Of a stretch of 40,851 nucleotides of DNA, positions 32,001-37,699 are shown piece by piece. A program made the translations under genes and the position numbers. The DNA lies in contig CAVVHQ010000014.1 in NCBI GenBank assembly GCA_963748075.1, forward strand, positions 1-40,851, read 5' to 3'. How positions within the stretch are numbered: the first letter of the stretch is position 1; each line of letters begins with the position of its first letter. This stretch comes from VRUE01 sp963748075. Lineage in GTDB: Bacteria; Actinomycetota; Thermoleophilia; Solirubrobacterales; 70-9. The notes under the pieces were generated by a model, which worked only from the letters and a program-made list of their open reading frames with translations, did no database searches and was not told the DNA's origin.

Positions 32001-32396
32001 GCGAACGTCGCTCGGCAGGCGCTGCCCGTGGGCCTCAGTGGTAAGCGCGAAGCGGGCACCGCTCAGTTCGAGCAGCTGCGCCTGGCGCTGATGAGGATGG
32101 GCCGGGTTGACGGGCAGGTACGCGGCACCGGCGCGCATCGCCCCAAGCATCGCGCAGACCGCCTGCCAGGAGCGCGGCAGGCAGACGGCCACCGGCTCCT
32201 CGTCTTCGACTCCGGTCGCGCGGAGGGCAGCGGCGATCCGGGCGCCGGCGAGGTCGAGCTCGGCGTACGTGAGGTGCCTATTCCCGTCCTCGACCGCCAC
32301 CGATTCGGGGCGCTCGGCGGCTCGCTCGGTGACAAGGTCGACGACCGAGCTGGTCATCTCCTCGATGGGCGGCGTGCTTCCCCGAGTGCTGCTCAT
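26064..32396 (-). CDS. Dimodular NRPS: A-PCP-C-A-PCP-TE with an insertion in the TE
   Basis: A 2110-residue non-ribosomal peptide synthetase. A1 (residues about 15-510) has VLFTSGSTGTPKGVEVTHG, NAYGPTEATIV and YRTGDRVRRLPSG. PCP1 has DFFDLGGTSLLAIQL (Ser near 546). The C domain has the intact HHLIHDGWS (near 735). A2 has VYTSGSTGEPKGVEVTHGN (near 1200), CYGPTETTTFA and KVRGFRVEPAEIE. PCP2 has DDFFALGGHSLLAVSLF (near 1592). The thioesterase starts near 1640, carries AGRCSGAAIAYEM (near 1723) with Cys at the nucleophile position, and resumes with VSHLGMLREP (near 2082), the probable catalytic His. About 200 residues with two repeats lie between. Such a layout should join two amino acids and release or transfer the product. 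Pocket residues read by eye are DMLVIGAIVK (A1) and DAVLLGCTFK (A2); I assign no substrate. ATG 32396 has a TAGCCT box 11 nt upstream. Confidence 0.9.
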   Translation of the reverse strand: MSSTRGSTPPIEEMTSSVVDLVTERAAERPESVAVEDGNRHLTYAELDLAGARIAAALRATGVEDEEPVAVCLPRSWQAVCAMLGAMRAGAAYLPVNPAHPHQRQAQLLELSGARFALTTEAHGQRLPSDVRRLDAEVLALAGPEDDGTIRAAGGDRLAYVLFTSGSTGTPKGVEVTHGGLANLLGSGADILPRREDTGLHQAPLEFDMSALEIWGSLANGARLVVSPPGYPDPVVLGRLIAERGVTIAIVSPGMLSELIEHAAGGLAGMRLLIAGGDVFTPQLAAMVRSAHSSLRLLNAYGPTEATIVTTSFEVGDPDGLPVPIGNPLAGALLYVVDEAGEPARDGESGELWIGGRGVARGYRNNPERTAERFLPNPFGPGRIYRTGDRVRRLPSGTLEFLGRIDDQAKIGGQRVEPAEVERSLEIHPEVAEAAVVALEDVPGHRRLAGYVSLRPGGTASPRDLRDHLQSHLPPYMVPGSIAVLDALPRSERGKIDRAALIAPRRGGVDRDELDARVAPVARTMAEVLHLDAVGPHEDFFDLGGTSLLAIQLAGRLRRQFDAQVEISAVFDARTAAALSARVERSAEPALQLPPLRPGSRTEVAPVSGAQRRALLFGRMNPDSIAYQFAASFRLEGRIDPAALEAALTELLRRHEILRSSFELRDGKPVMLIHPELRPSLETIDLRGSGRGIWPRLLRERVRRRIDPAAAPLIHWTLAQLGECRWALLQREHHLIHDGWSFTVLVDELAELYSAQAERRTPDLPDVRVQFQDYARWEREAHGSEAVARQIEHWRRTLDPDPPPIELPGARPRPARESFRGGAVRRRVDPGLEKRLRRLAQEGRVTLFMVALAAFLVQLRRYSGHDLIQVGSGMANRRDPDAERLIGMIVNTVGLRVDLGGDPSVAELLDRVRVVAVDAYTNSDAPFDAVVDALRPPRDPSRSPLVQTLFSFHDSPRGSERWSGLRAHIAQGLPNGTAKADLNVVGIADDESGLTFIWEHSDLLENAAADRLAGHHLRLLEQFVERPDARLSELDLQNEEESDLLADWRENPAAFDHEATVPDLVVARARRDPAAIAVSDESCRLTYGELVERAAAVCGALGERGVRAGNRVGVLLERSANSVIAQLGILSAGAAYVPLDPQHPPARIARVLADAGAAAVLTDAELRQRLPVGVAALEITEAAAEDPAEPVAVGPDNLAYLVYTSGSTGEPKGVEVTHGNVVRLVDGPDYAELGPGTAMLHAASPAFDASTVEIWGPLANGGRIVCLTEQPSPDAVAAAVEAHGVTTLFLTTGLFHELVDRRPECLGRLKHLLTGGDVLSPDHMRRALAALPPDGRLTACYGPTETTTFATTHDFRPGDPIEGPIPIGRPIQATSCAVIDPAGHEAPIGAVGELAIGGDGVSRGYRGDPELTAARFQPDPERPGGRRYLTGDRARWRSDGALEFLGRADRQVKVRGFRVEPAEIEEALRSHRDITDAAVIPFERAPGDLALAAYFVTRPGVEQPSAEGLRTHALARLPTAMVPTAWVGLEKLPLTANGKLDRKRLPAPGREHLAAASGGDRPSSELERRVVACFEEALGMEQVGVEDDFFALGGHSLLAVSLFAELERATGQRLPLATIFEAPTPRQLAARLAPGAPAPRWDNLVALKPGGDRPPLFVVAAGDGNIVGFGPLARHMPADQPVYGLQPSGLDGRRPLDRGFEQMAARYVAALRAVQPHGPYLLAGRCSGAAIAYEMAQQLRTAGAEVPLLASLDAAPPPAGPRELEPGLPFEPLMEIAWVRARRAGEEVPDMDAADAPARLAAWLRSPVAPGVSRYLHEVWRWRDDLRAVWPDPLGADADALSRFAWDHAREEIFTSLLLPVATRGCVAPDGHTWDGAMSRAWEELGGEPAVPLSAAGWRAFRRLLVEPLAGGAMNRYLLGAWEGRPDLREGYPSPLGANAEALRQWAWLHGIEEGLAPYLLPPAPWPVPRRQRLGIRIGLTGNRARLLKSRLSHAARELRAEGGARAVDMLERRLDRPLPGAYDRQGRRVVAAARQARAKYRAEPWPGRVVLISSEEYEDRYLHLAWEERALNGVERRRLPVSHLGMLREPGVDLLARQLEDCIAEALAG
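26530..26653 (-). repeat. TE-insert protein repeat, second copy
   Basis: It encodes RYLLGAWEGRPDLREGYPSP, then LGANAEALRQWAWLHGIEEG, inside the NRPS thioesterase. It pairs with 26833-26957 through the pattern W..R.DLR...P.PLGA.A.AL...AW.H..EE. From memory, similar W..RPDL..AFP blocks occur in glycosyltransferases of surface-glycan loci. Confidence 0.65.
26833..26957 (-). repeat. TE-insert protein repeat, first copy
   Basis: It encodes RYLHEVWRWRDDLRAVWPDP, then LGADADALSRFAWDHAREEI, about 100 residues before the second copy in the same NRPS thioesterase. Confidence 0.65.
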
Positions 32397-32553
32397 CCGA
32401 CCCCCAGAGGCTAGACGATCATGTTTACGAGTTCCTTCACCCACGGGGTGGCGCGCCGTGCGCGGTCCCGCCTTCTCGCCGGGATCACACGATCGGCTGG
32501 AGGCCACCTGCCCCGAACGCTGCGTCGGGCGACCGCCTGTCAGGCTCTTGGCT
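32397..32553. promoter_or_regulatory. Divergent intergenic region between the NRPS and a GT2 gene
   Basis: This 157-nt region separates two divergent genes. On the NRPS side TAGCCT (32408-32413, minus) lies 11 nt before the ATG, and GGAACT lies 16 nt further upstream as a possible -35. On the GT2 side CAGGCT (32541-32546) lies 7 nt before the GTG at 32554, a one-mismatch version of the TANNNT box. I saw no strong inverted repeat or riboswitch. Confidence 0.4.
32408..32413 (-). promoter_or_regulatory. Putative leaderless -10 box TAGCCT for the NRPS
   Basis: TAGCCT lies 11 nt before the ATG at 32396. Together with the lack of a ribosome binding site, it favours this start over the in-frame ATG at 32357. 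It is identical to the box before the methyltransferase at 19831. Confidence 0.5.
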
Positions 32554-33552
32554 GTGGGTGAGGAGCATCGCGTCGCGGTCGTGGTCCCGAGCTGGAACTC
32601 GCTGCGGCACCTGCCCCGCTGCCTCTGCTCGCTGCACGAGCAGAATGCGGCGATCGAGTTGCTGGTAGTCGACAACGGTTCGACCGACGGCTCGGCCGAG
32701 TACCTGGAGGCGGAACGCGTCCCTCACCTGTCGCTGCCGCACAACGCCGGCTTCGCCGCCGCTGTCAACCTCGGTGTGGCGCGGACGGAGTCGCGGTCCG
32801 TCCTCGTGCTCAACGCGGACACGGTGCTGGAGGCCGCCTGCGTGGCCCGCCTTCTGGATGCGCTGCGCTCGGAGCCGTCGCTGGGTGGCGTGCAGCCGCG
32901 CATCCTCCAGTTGGAGCGGGACACCTGGCTCGAGGACGGCGTGGCGACGCCCGGCGCAGCCGCCTCCGCCCGCCTCTACAGCGCCGGCCAGGCGCTCACC
33001 GCCGACGGCCGCGCGGTGGAGCTGGGGGCGGGGCAGCCCCAGCGCCCGGAGTGGCTCGCGCGCCGCGAGGTCTTCGGCGTCTGCGGCGCCGCCTGTCTGC
33101 TCCGCCGCGAGCTGTTCACGGAGCTTGGTGGCTACGAGGAGTGCTATTTCTCTTTCTACGAGGACGTCGACCTCAACGTGCGGGCCCGGATCGCCGGCTG
33201 GCGTTTCGAGTACGTTCCCGAGGCTGTCGTCTGGCACGTCGGCAATGCCTCTTGGTCGGAGGGCTTCCGGCGCCCCGCGGCCGACAACGCAAGGCTCGTT
33301 GCCCGCAATCGGCTGGCGACGCAGCTCAAGTTCATGCCGGCGAGCGCTGCGCCGCGGATCGCCGCGGTCGAGGTCGGCGCGCTGCTGCGCGCCGCCCGGC
33401 AGCGCCGCTTCGTTGCGACCCTTCGCGGCAAGCTCTCCACTCTGCGCTGGTTGCCCCGGTTGATCGTCGAGCGTCGCCGGCTCACCCGGAGCGGCGATCC
33501 CTCTCACGCCCGGCTATGGCTGGGGAGACGAAGTCCCTCTCCACCGAGCTAA
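32554..33552 (+). CDS. GT2 glycosyltransferase, WbbL (rhamnosyltransferase)-like
   Basis: A 332-residue GT-A enzyme starting at GTG 32554 (MGEEHRVAVVVPSWNSLRHL). It contains LLVVDNGSTDGSAEYLEAER, HNAGFAAAVNLGVARTES, the metal motif in VLVLNADTVLEAACVARLL, the acceptor-side GACLLRRELFTELGGY, and YFSFYEDVDLNVRARIAGW followed by VWHVGNAS. The ED(V/L)DL block with an upstream SFY is characteristic of WbbL-like transferases, several of which use dTDP-L-rhamnose; the rml genes 3 kb away supply that donor. The C-terminal 90 residues are basic and probably peripheral at the membrane. Its TAA shares bases with the TAG of the convergent sulfotransferase. Rhamnose as the sugar is inferred from context. 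Confidence 0.8.
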   Translation: MGEEHRVAVVVPSWNSLRHLPRCLCSLHEQNAAIELLVVDNGSTDGSAEYLEAERVPHLSLPHNAGFAAAVNLGVARTESRSVLVLNADTVLEAACVARLLDALRSEPSLGGVQPRILQLERDTWLEDGVATPGAAASARLYSAGQALTADGRAVELGAGQPQRPEWLARREVFGVCGAACLLRRELFTELGGYEECYFSFYEDVDLNVRARIAGWRFEYVPEAVVWHVGNASWSEGFRRPAADNARLVARNRLATQLKFMPASAAPRIAAVEVGALLRAARQRRFVATLRGKLSTLRWLPRLIVERRRLTRSGDPSHARLWLGRRSPSPPS

Positions 33553-34733
33553 GCTGATCTGGACCGGCGCAGGAGGCGCTTGAGGTGCCTGAGCGGAGCA
33601 GTCAGTCGCCAGCTGGTCGAGCTCTGGAAAGCCGCGGCTTCTCGTGTTTGCCGTGACTGTGCCTCACTGGCCGCGCGGCTGGCAAGCGCTGCCGCCTCCT
33701 CGGCGTGCTCAGCGCGTTCGGAAGCAGCGGACACCGCCCGGCGGGCTAGCTCTGTGGCTTCGGTGAACCGCTGCTCGAGCGCCGTCACGTGCTGCCTGGC
33801 TTCTAATAGTTCGCCCGTAACTCTCTCGTTTGCCTCTCGCGCCAGAATCCGATCGCTCTCCCTCCTCATGGTTGCGAGGGCGGCCGGGTTCCCGCAACGG
33901 AGCGCCGCCGGAGAGTCCAGTTGCACGTCGCCGGCGCTCAGCGTGCCCAGGTAATCCCACAGGGCAGCTTGGCGCACGGTCAGGTATTCGTCGGGGTCGA
34001 AGCCGCTGGACTTCTGCCGATGCAGGTCGCGTCGCACGGCCGAACCGGCATCGGACGGCTGTACACGCTCCGCACGATCGGGGCTGAGATGCTCCGTCGC
34101 CTCGCTGACGATCTCGTTGACCAACTCGGCTCGGGCCATCACCTGCGCGTGGGGGGCGACGGTGATCGTCATCCCGTGGAGCAGGCGGAGGACAAGGGTC
34201 GCTTGCACCTCCCATGCTGCCAACGCATGTCCGATTGGGGTTCCGTCGTGTTGTGCGTGGGACAGAGCGATCTCGATCGGGTTGCGCACCACGAGGACGG
34301 GGTGCAAGCTGCGGTTGACTACGGGCTGCCAGAGAGGGAGCAGACCGTTGATTCGGGGGTCCTTGATAACGATGGGTGCCCCATCTGCGGCCCTGATCAA
34401 CCGGTGCACGACGGCTGATAGGCGCGGCTCGATCTCGGCTCGCTGGGAGAGCTGTTCGTCCGGCGACGGCGCATCGGACCACCACCTGCGCCCGAAGCTC
34501 TTCAAGACTCCTTCGTTGGCCTCTACGAGGGCCAGGGACTCGTAATAGCCCAGCGGATTGCTGGAGTCGGCAGGGTGGAGCTCCTCCTCCTCTCCTGCAA
34601 AGAAGCCGCTCTTGACGAACGCTCGGGCAATCGCACTCGTGCCGCTGCGTCCGGCGCCGAGCACGACTACACCGGAGTTCTTCTCGCTGGGCACGGTCCC
34701 CTCTGGTCCGCGGTTGTCGGTGAAAGTCGCCAT
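33549..34733 (-). CDS. Sulfotransferase-like protein with C-terminal coiled coil
   Basis: A 394-residue protein. The N-terminal P-loop VVVLGAGRSGTSAIARAFV is the 5'-phosphosulfate-binding loop of PAPS-dependent sulfotransferases, and PVLVVRNPIEIALSHAQHDG matches the 3'-phosphate-binding motif (Arg...Ser). IVIKDPRINGLLPLW lies between, as is usual for this bacterial branch. Residues about 290-360 are an Ala/Glu/Arg-rich coiled coil (VTGELLEARQHVTALEQRF, AVSAASERAEHAEEAAALAS). The protein ends with FQSSTSWRLTAPLRHLKRLL; the SSxSWRLTAPLR tail is one I know from many surface-glycan glycosyltransferases. It would sulfate a sugar of the polymer in the cytoplasm. ATG 34733 was chosen because upstream in-frame sequence lies in the preceding GT2 region. 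Confidence 0.75.
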   Translation of the reverse strand: MATFTDNRGPEGTVPSEKNSGVVVLGAGRSGTSAIARAFVKSGFFAGEEEELHPADSSNPLGYYESLALVEANEGVLKSFGRRWWSDAPSPDEQLSQRAEIEPRLSAVVHRLIRAADGAPIVIKDPRINGLLPLWQPVVNRSLHPVLVVRNPIEIALSHAQHDGTPIGHALAAWEVQATLVLRLLHGMTITVAPHAQVMARAELVNEIVSEATEHLSPDRAERVQPSDAGSAVRRDLHRQKSSGFDPDEYLTVRQAALWDYLGTLSAGDVQLDSPAALRCGNPAALATMRRESDRILAREANERVTGELLEARQHVTALEQRFTEATELARRAVSAASERAEHAEEAAALASRAASEAQSRQTREAAAFQSSTSWRLTAPLRHLKRLLRRSRSA

Positions 34734-34792
34734 GCGCCCGCGCTCGGCGGCATGTTCGCAGGTGGAGCCGCCCCGGTGTGCCGATCCACTCG

Positions 34793-35722
34793 TTACCGTC
34801 CCCTCCGCTTTTGCCGCATCCGCAGCGCCTCGCGCAGGGATACGTCGAGCAGCGCGCCGGTCGGCGTCACGCGACGCTCCAGCCCGCCGCCGTCGCGCCA
34901 GCCGCGCAGGCGGCCTCGCAGCCCGGCGACGGTGCGGTCCTTGACCAGCTGGCCGGCGCATATCGCGGCCTCCGCGGCGACCGCGCGGATCGCCCTGCCG
35001 GGACGCGACATCACCCCGTAGCGGCGCAGTAGGTAACCACGGCTCCAGCCGCTGTGGGAGTACTTGAAGCCGCTCGCGGCCCCGCTGCTGGCCGAGTAGG
35101 CGTGCAGCGCCCGCGCCTCGCCGGCGAGTCGGCAGCGGGCGCCGGCGGCGCGCAGCCGCAGCGCCAGGTCGAGGTCCTCGTAGTAGAGGAAGATGCGCTC
35201 GTCGAAGCCGCCGGCGGCGCGGAACGCCTCCAGCTTGTAGAGCGCCGCGCCGCCGCTCGGCCCGAGCGGCGGCGGCGCGGTCAGCGCCGCCTCGAGCGGC
35301 TCGCCGTGCAGGTAGTCGAAGCCCATCAGGGTGCGGTCGGCGACGACGCCGGCCGAGTCGATCAGGCCGGGGGCGGCCTCCTGGACCAGCACGCCGGCGA
35401 CCGTCTCGACGCCGTCCGCGGCGGCCAGCATCGCCTCGACGAAGCGCGGCTCGCACTCGACGTCGTTGTTGAGCAGGATCGCCGGGTCGCCGGGCCGCTC
35501 CTCGATCGCCCGGTCGAGCGCCGGCCCGAAGCCGAGGTTGCGCCCCAGCTCGACCAGCCCGACCTCCGGGAAGCGCTCGCGCAGCAGCTCGGGCGAGCCG
35601 TCGCTCGAGCCGTTGTCGACCACGATCGCGTCGACCGGCCGCGTTTGCTCGCGCAGGCTCAGCAGCGCCCGCTCGAGGCGCTCGAAGCCGTTGAAGTGGG
35701 GGATGTAGACGGCCGGTCGCAT
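34793..35722 (-). CDS. GT2 glycosyltransferase, WbbL (rhamnosyltransferase)-like
   Basis: A 309-residue GT-A enzyme: MRPAVYIPHFNGFERLERAL, AIVVDNGSSDGSPELLRERF, GRNLGFGPALDRAIEERPGD, the metal motif ILLNNDVECEPRFVEAML, then GPSGGAALYKLEAFRAAGGF and RIFLYYEDLDLALRLRAAG. The NND and YYEDLDL blocks place it with WbbL-type transferases, and it lies directly divergent from rmlA (33 nt between the starts), so rhamnose is a reasonable donor. The C-terminal part (GLRGRLRGWRDGGGLERRVT) is strongly basic, suggesting membrane association. The sulfotransferase gene follows after a 59-nt gap without an obvious promoter, so the two may be co-transcribed. Codon usage is strongly GC-biased, more so than in the sulfotransferase. 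Confidence 0.82.
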   Translation of the reverse strand: MRPAVYIPHFNGFERLERALLSLREQTRPVDAIVVDNGSSDGSPELLRERFPEVGLVELGRNLGFGPALDRAIEERPGDPAILLNNDVECEPRFVEAMLAAADGVETVAGVLVQEAAPGLIDSAGVVADRTLMGFDYLHGEPLEAALTAPPPLGPSGGAALYKLEAFRAAGGFDERIFLYYEDLDLALRLRAAGARCRLAGEARALHAYSASSGAASGFKYSHSGWSRGYLLRRYGVMSRPGRAIRAVAAEAAICAGQLVKDRTVAGLRGRLRGWRDGGGLERRVTPTGALLDVSLREALRMRQKRRGR

Positions 35723-35737
35723 GCTCTTCGGCCCCGG

Positions 35738-35743
35738 TAGGGT
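35738..35743 (+). promoter_or_regulatory. Putative leaderless -10 box TAGGGT for the rml operon
   Basis: TAGGGT lies 11 nt before the ATG of rmlA at 35755. It favours that ATG over the in-frame TTG at 35743, which would fall on the box itself. Confidence 0.45.
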
Positions 35744-35754
35744 TGCAGCCTTCG

Positions 35755-36831
35755 ATGGAGGCCCTGAAGGGACTGATCCTCTCCGGCGGCGCCGGCACCC
35801 GGCTGCGCCCGATCACCCACACCTCGGCGAAGCAGCTCGTGCCGGTCGCCAACAAACCGGTGCTCTTCTACGGGATCGAGGCGCTGGTCGAGGCCGGGGT
35901 GAAGGAGATCGGGATCATCATCGCGCCGGAGACCGGCGAGGAGATCCGCGAGTCGGCCGGCGACGGCTCCCGGTTCGGCGCCGAGATCACCTACCTCGTC
36001 CAGGACGAGCCGGCCGGCCTCGCCCACGCGGTGCTGACCGCCGAGGAGTTCATCGGCGAATCGCCCTTCGTCATGTACCTGGGCGACAACCTGCTGGCCG
36101 AGGGGCTGCGCGGCCTGGTCGCCACCTTCCGCGAGTCCGAGCCCGACGCGCTGATCCTCCTCACGCCGGTCTCCGACCCCAGCTCCTACGGGGTCGCCGA
36201 GCTGGACGGCGACCACGTCGTGCGGCTGGTCGAGAAGCCGAAGGACCCGCCCTCCGACCTCGCCCTGGTCGGCGTCTACCTGTTCGGCCCGGTGATCTTC
36301 GACGCGGCGCGCTCGCTGGAGCCCTCCTGGCGCGGCGAGTACGAGATCACCGAGGCGATCCAGAAGCTGATCGAGGACGGGCGCCGCGTCCAGTCCGAGG
36401 TGGTCACCGGCTGGTGGAAGGACACCGGCCAGCTCGCCGACATGCTGGAGGCCAACCGCCTGGTGCTGGAGGAGATCGAGACGCGGCTCGACGGCGAGAT
36501 CGACGAGGCCTCGCGGGTCGAGGGCCGGGTCGTGCTCGAGTCGGGGGCCGCGGTCTCGGGCTCGGTGGTGCGCGGCCCCGCCGTGATCGGCGCCGGCGCC
36601 CGCATCGAGGACGCCTACGTCGGCCCCTACACCTCGATCGGCGAGGACGTGCGGATCTGCCGCTCCGAAATCGAGCACTCGATCGTCCTCTCCGGCTCGG
36701 TCGTGCAGGACCTCGGCACCCGCATGGAGGCGAGCCTGCTCGGCCGCGACGTCAAGCTCACCCGCAGCGACGGGATGCCGAAGACGCTGCGCATGCTGGT
36801 CGGCGACAGATGCGAGATCAAGATCGTCTGA
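35755..36831 (+). CDS. rmlA: Glucose-1-phosphate thymidylyltransferase, long form (RmlA)
   Basis: A 358-residue nucleotidyltransferase making dTDP-glucose from dTTP and glucose-1-phosphate, the first step to dTDP-L-rhamnose. The nucleotide-binding signature is LILSGGAGTRLRPITHTSAK, followed by QLVPVANKPVLFYGIEAL, the metal-site region FVMYLGDNLLAEGL, VEKPKDPPSDLALVGVYLF and WWKDTGQLADMLEAN. Short RmlA proteins are about 290 residues. This one has an added left-handed beta-helix (VVRGPAVIGAGARIEDAYVG, YTSIGEDVRICRSEIEHSIV), as in the long, StrD-like branch found in archaea and actinobacteria. It is the first gene of a four-gene operon, preceded by a TAGGGT box. Confidence 0.92.
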   Translation: MEALKGLILSGGAGTRLRPITHTSAKQLVPVANKPVLFYGIEALVEAGVKEIGIIIAPETGEEIRESAGDGSRFGAEITYLVQDEPAGLAHAVLTAEEFIGESPFVMYLGDNLLAEGLRGLVATFRESEPDALILLTPVSDPSSYGVAELDGDHVVRLVEKPKDPPSDLALVGVYLFGPVIFDAARSLEPSWRGEYEITEAIQKLIEDGRRVQSEVVTGWWKDTGQLADMLEANRLVLEEIETRLDGEIDEASRVEGRVVLESGAAVSGSVVRGPAVIGAGARIEDAYVGPYTSIGEDVRICRSEIEHSIVLSGSVVQDLGTRMEASLLGRDVKLTRSDGMPKTLRMLVGDRCEIKIV

Positions 36832-36844
36832 TGGGCGGGTTGCG

Positions 36845-37699
36845 ATGAAGCTGCTCGTCACCGGCGCCGCCGGGATGCTCGGTCGCGACGTGGTGCTCGC
36901 CGCCGGCAACGCCGGCCACGAGGTGGTCGGCTTCGGTCACTCCGAGCTGGACGTCTCCGACGCCGCGGCGGTGGCGGCGAAGCTCGAGGCCGAGCGCCCC
37001 GGCGTGGTGGTCAACTGCGCCGCCTGGACCGACGTCGACGGCGCCGAGGAGGCCGAGGGGGAGGCGACCGCGGTCAACGGGGTTGCCGCCGGTGAGCTGG
37101 CCGCGGCCGCCGCGGCGGTCGGCTCCGCGGTCGTCTACGTCTCCAGCGACTACGTCTTCGACGGCAGCAAGGGGGCGCCCTACGTGGAGACCGACCAGCC
37201 GGCGCCGCTGTCCGCCTACGGGCGCGGCAAGCTGGCCGGGGAGGAGGCGACCCGCGCCGCCAACAAGCGCCACTTCGTCGTCCGCTCGGCCTGGCTGTTC
37301 GGCACCGGCGGTCCCAACTTCGTCGAGACGATGCTGCGGCTCGCCGCCGACCACGGCGAGGTGCTGGTCGTCCGCGACCAGGTGGGCTCGCCCACCTACA
37401 CCTGGCACCTCGCCTATGGCATCGTGCGGCTGATCGAGGGGGTCGAGTTCGGCATCCACCACATGGCCGCGGCGGGGGCGTGCTCCTGGTACGAGTTCGC
37501 CGGCGAGATCTTCGACCAGGCCAAGGTCGAGTGCAAGGTGATGTCGGCGACCACCGAGATGCTCGGCCGCCCCGCGCCCCGCCCCGCCTACTCCGCCCTG
37601 GCCAGCCAGCGCGAGCACGCGATCGAGCTTCCCTCCTGGCAGGACGGGCTGGCCGCCTACCTGGCGCAGCGCCGCGCCGAGACGGAGGCGGCGGCGTGA
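36845..37699 (+). CDS. rmlD: dTDP-4-dehydrorhamnose reductase (RmlD)
   Basis: A 284-residue SDR catalysing the last, NAD(P)H-dependent step to dTDP-L-rhamnose. It has the Rossmann motif LLVTGAAGMLGRDVVLA, NCAAWTDVDGAEEAEGEA, YVSSDYVFDGSKGAPYVETD and the catalytic YxxxK in PLSAYGRGKLAGEEATRAAN. Further on are RSAWLFGTGGPNFVETML and VRDQVGSPTYTWHLAYGIV, both highly diagnostic for RmlD. It starts 13 nt after rmlA. Its last codons overlap the GTG of rmlB (GTGA at 37696-37699), so the proteins are translated in a coupled way. No anomalies seen. Confidence 0.93.
   Translation: MKLLVTGAAGMLGRDVVLAAGNAGHEVVGFGHSELDVSDAAAVAAKLEAERPGVVVNCAAWTDVDGAEEAEGEATAVNGVAAGELAAAAAAVGSAVVYVSSDYVFDGSKGAPYVETDQPAPLSAYGRGKLAGEEATRAANKRHFVVRSAWLFGTGGPNFVETMLRLAADHGEVLVVRDQVGSPTYTWHLAYGIVRLIEGVEFGIHHMAAAGACSWYEFAGEIFDQAKVECKVMSATTEMLGRPAPRPAYSALASQREHAIELPSWQDGLAAYLAQRRAETEAAA

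Noticed and set aside
33550..33572. ACCGGCGCAGGA near the convergent stops, resembling part of the 33-bp leader
   Set aside because: The match is only 12 nt, lies inside sulfotransferase codons for Arg/Leu and lacks the TATNCT box and GTG; a chance match in GC-rich sequence.
35743..35754. TTG at 35743 as the rmlA start (adds MQPS)
   Set aside because: It overlaps the probable TAGGGT box, and the ATG at 35755 gives the usual RmlA N-terminus.
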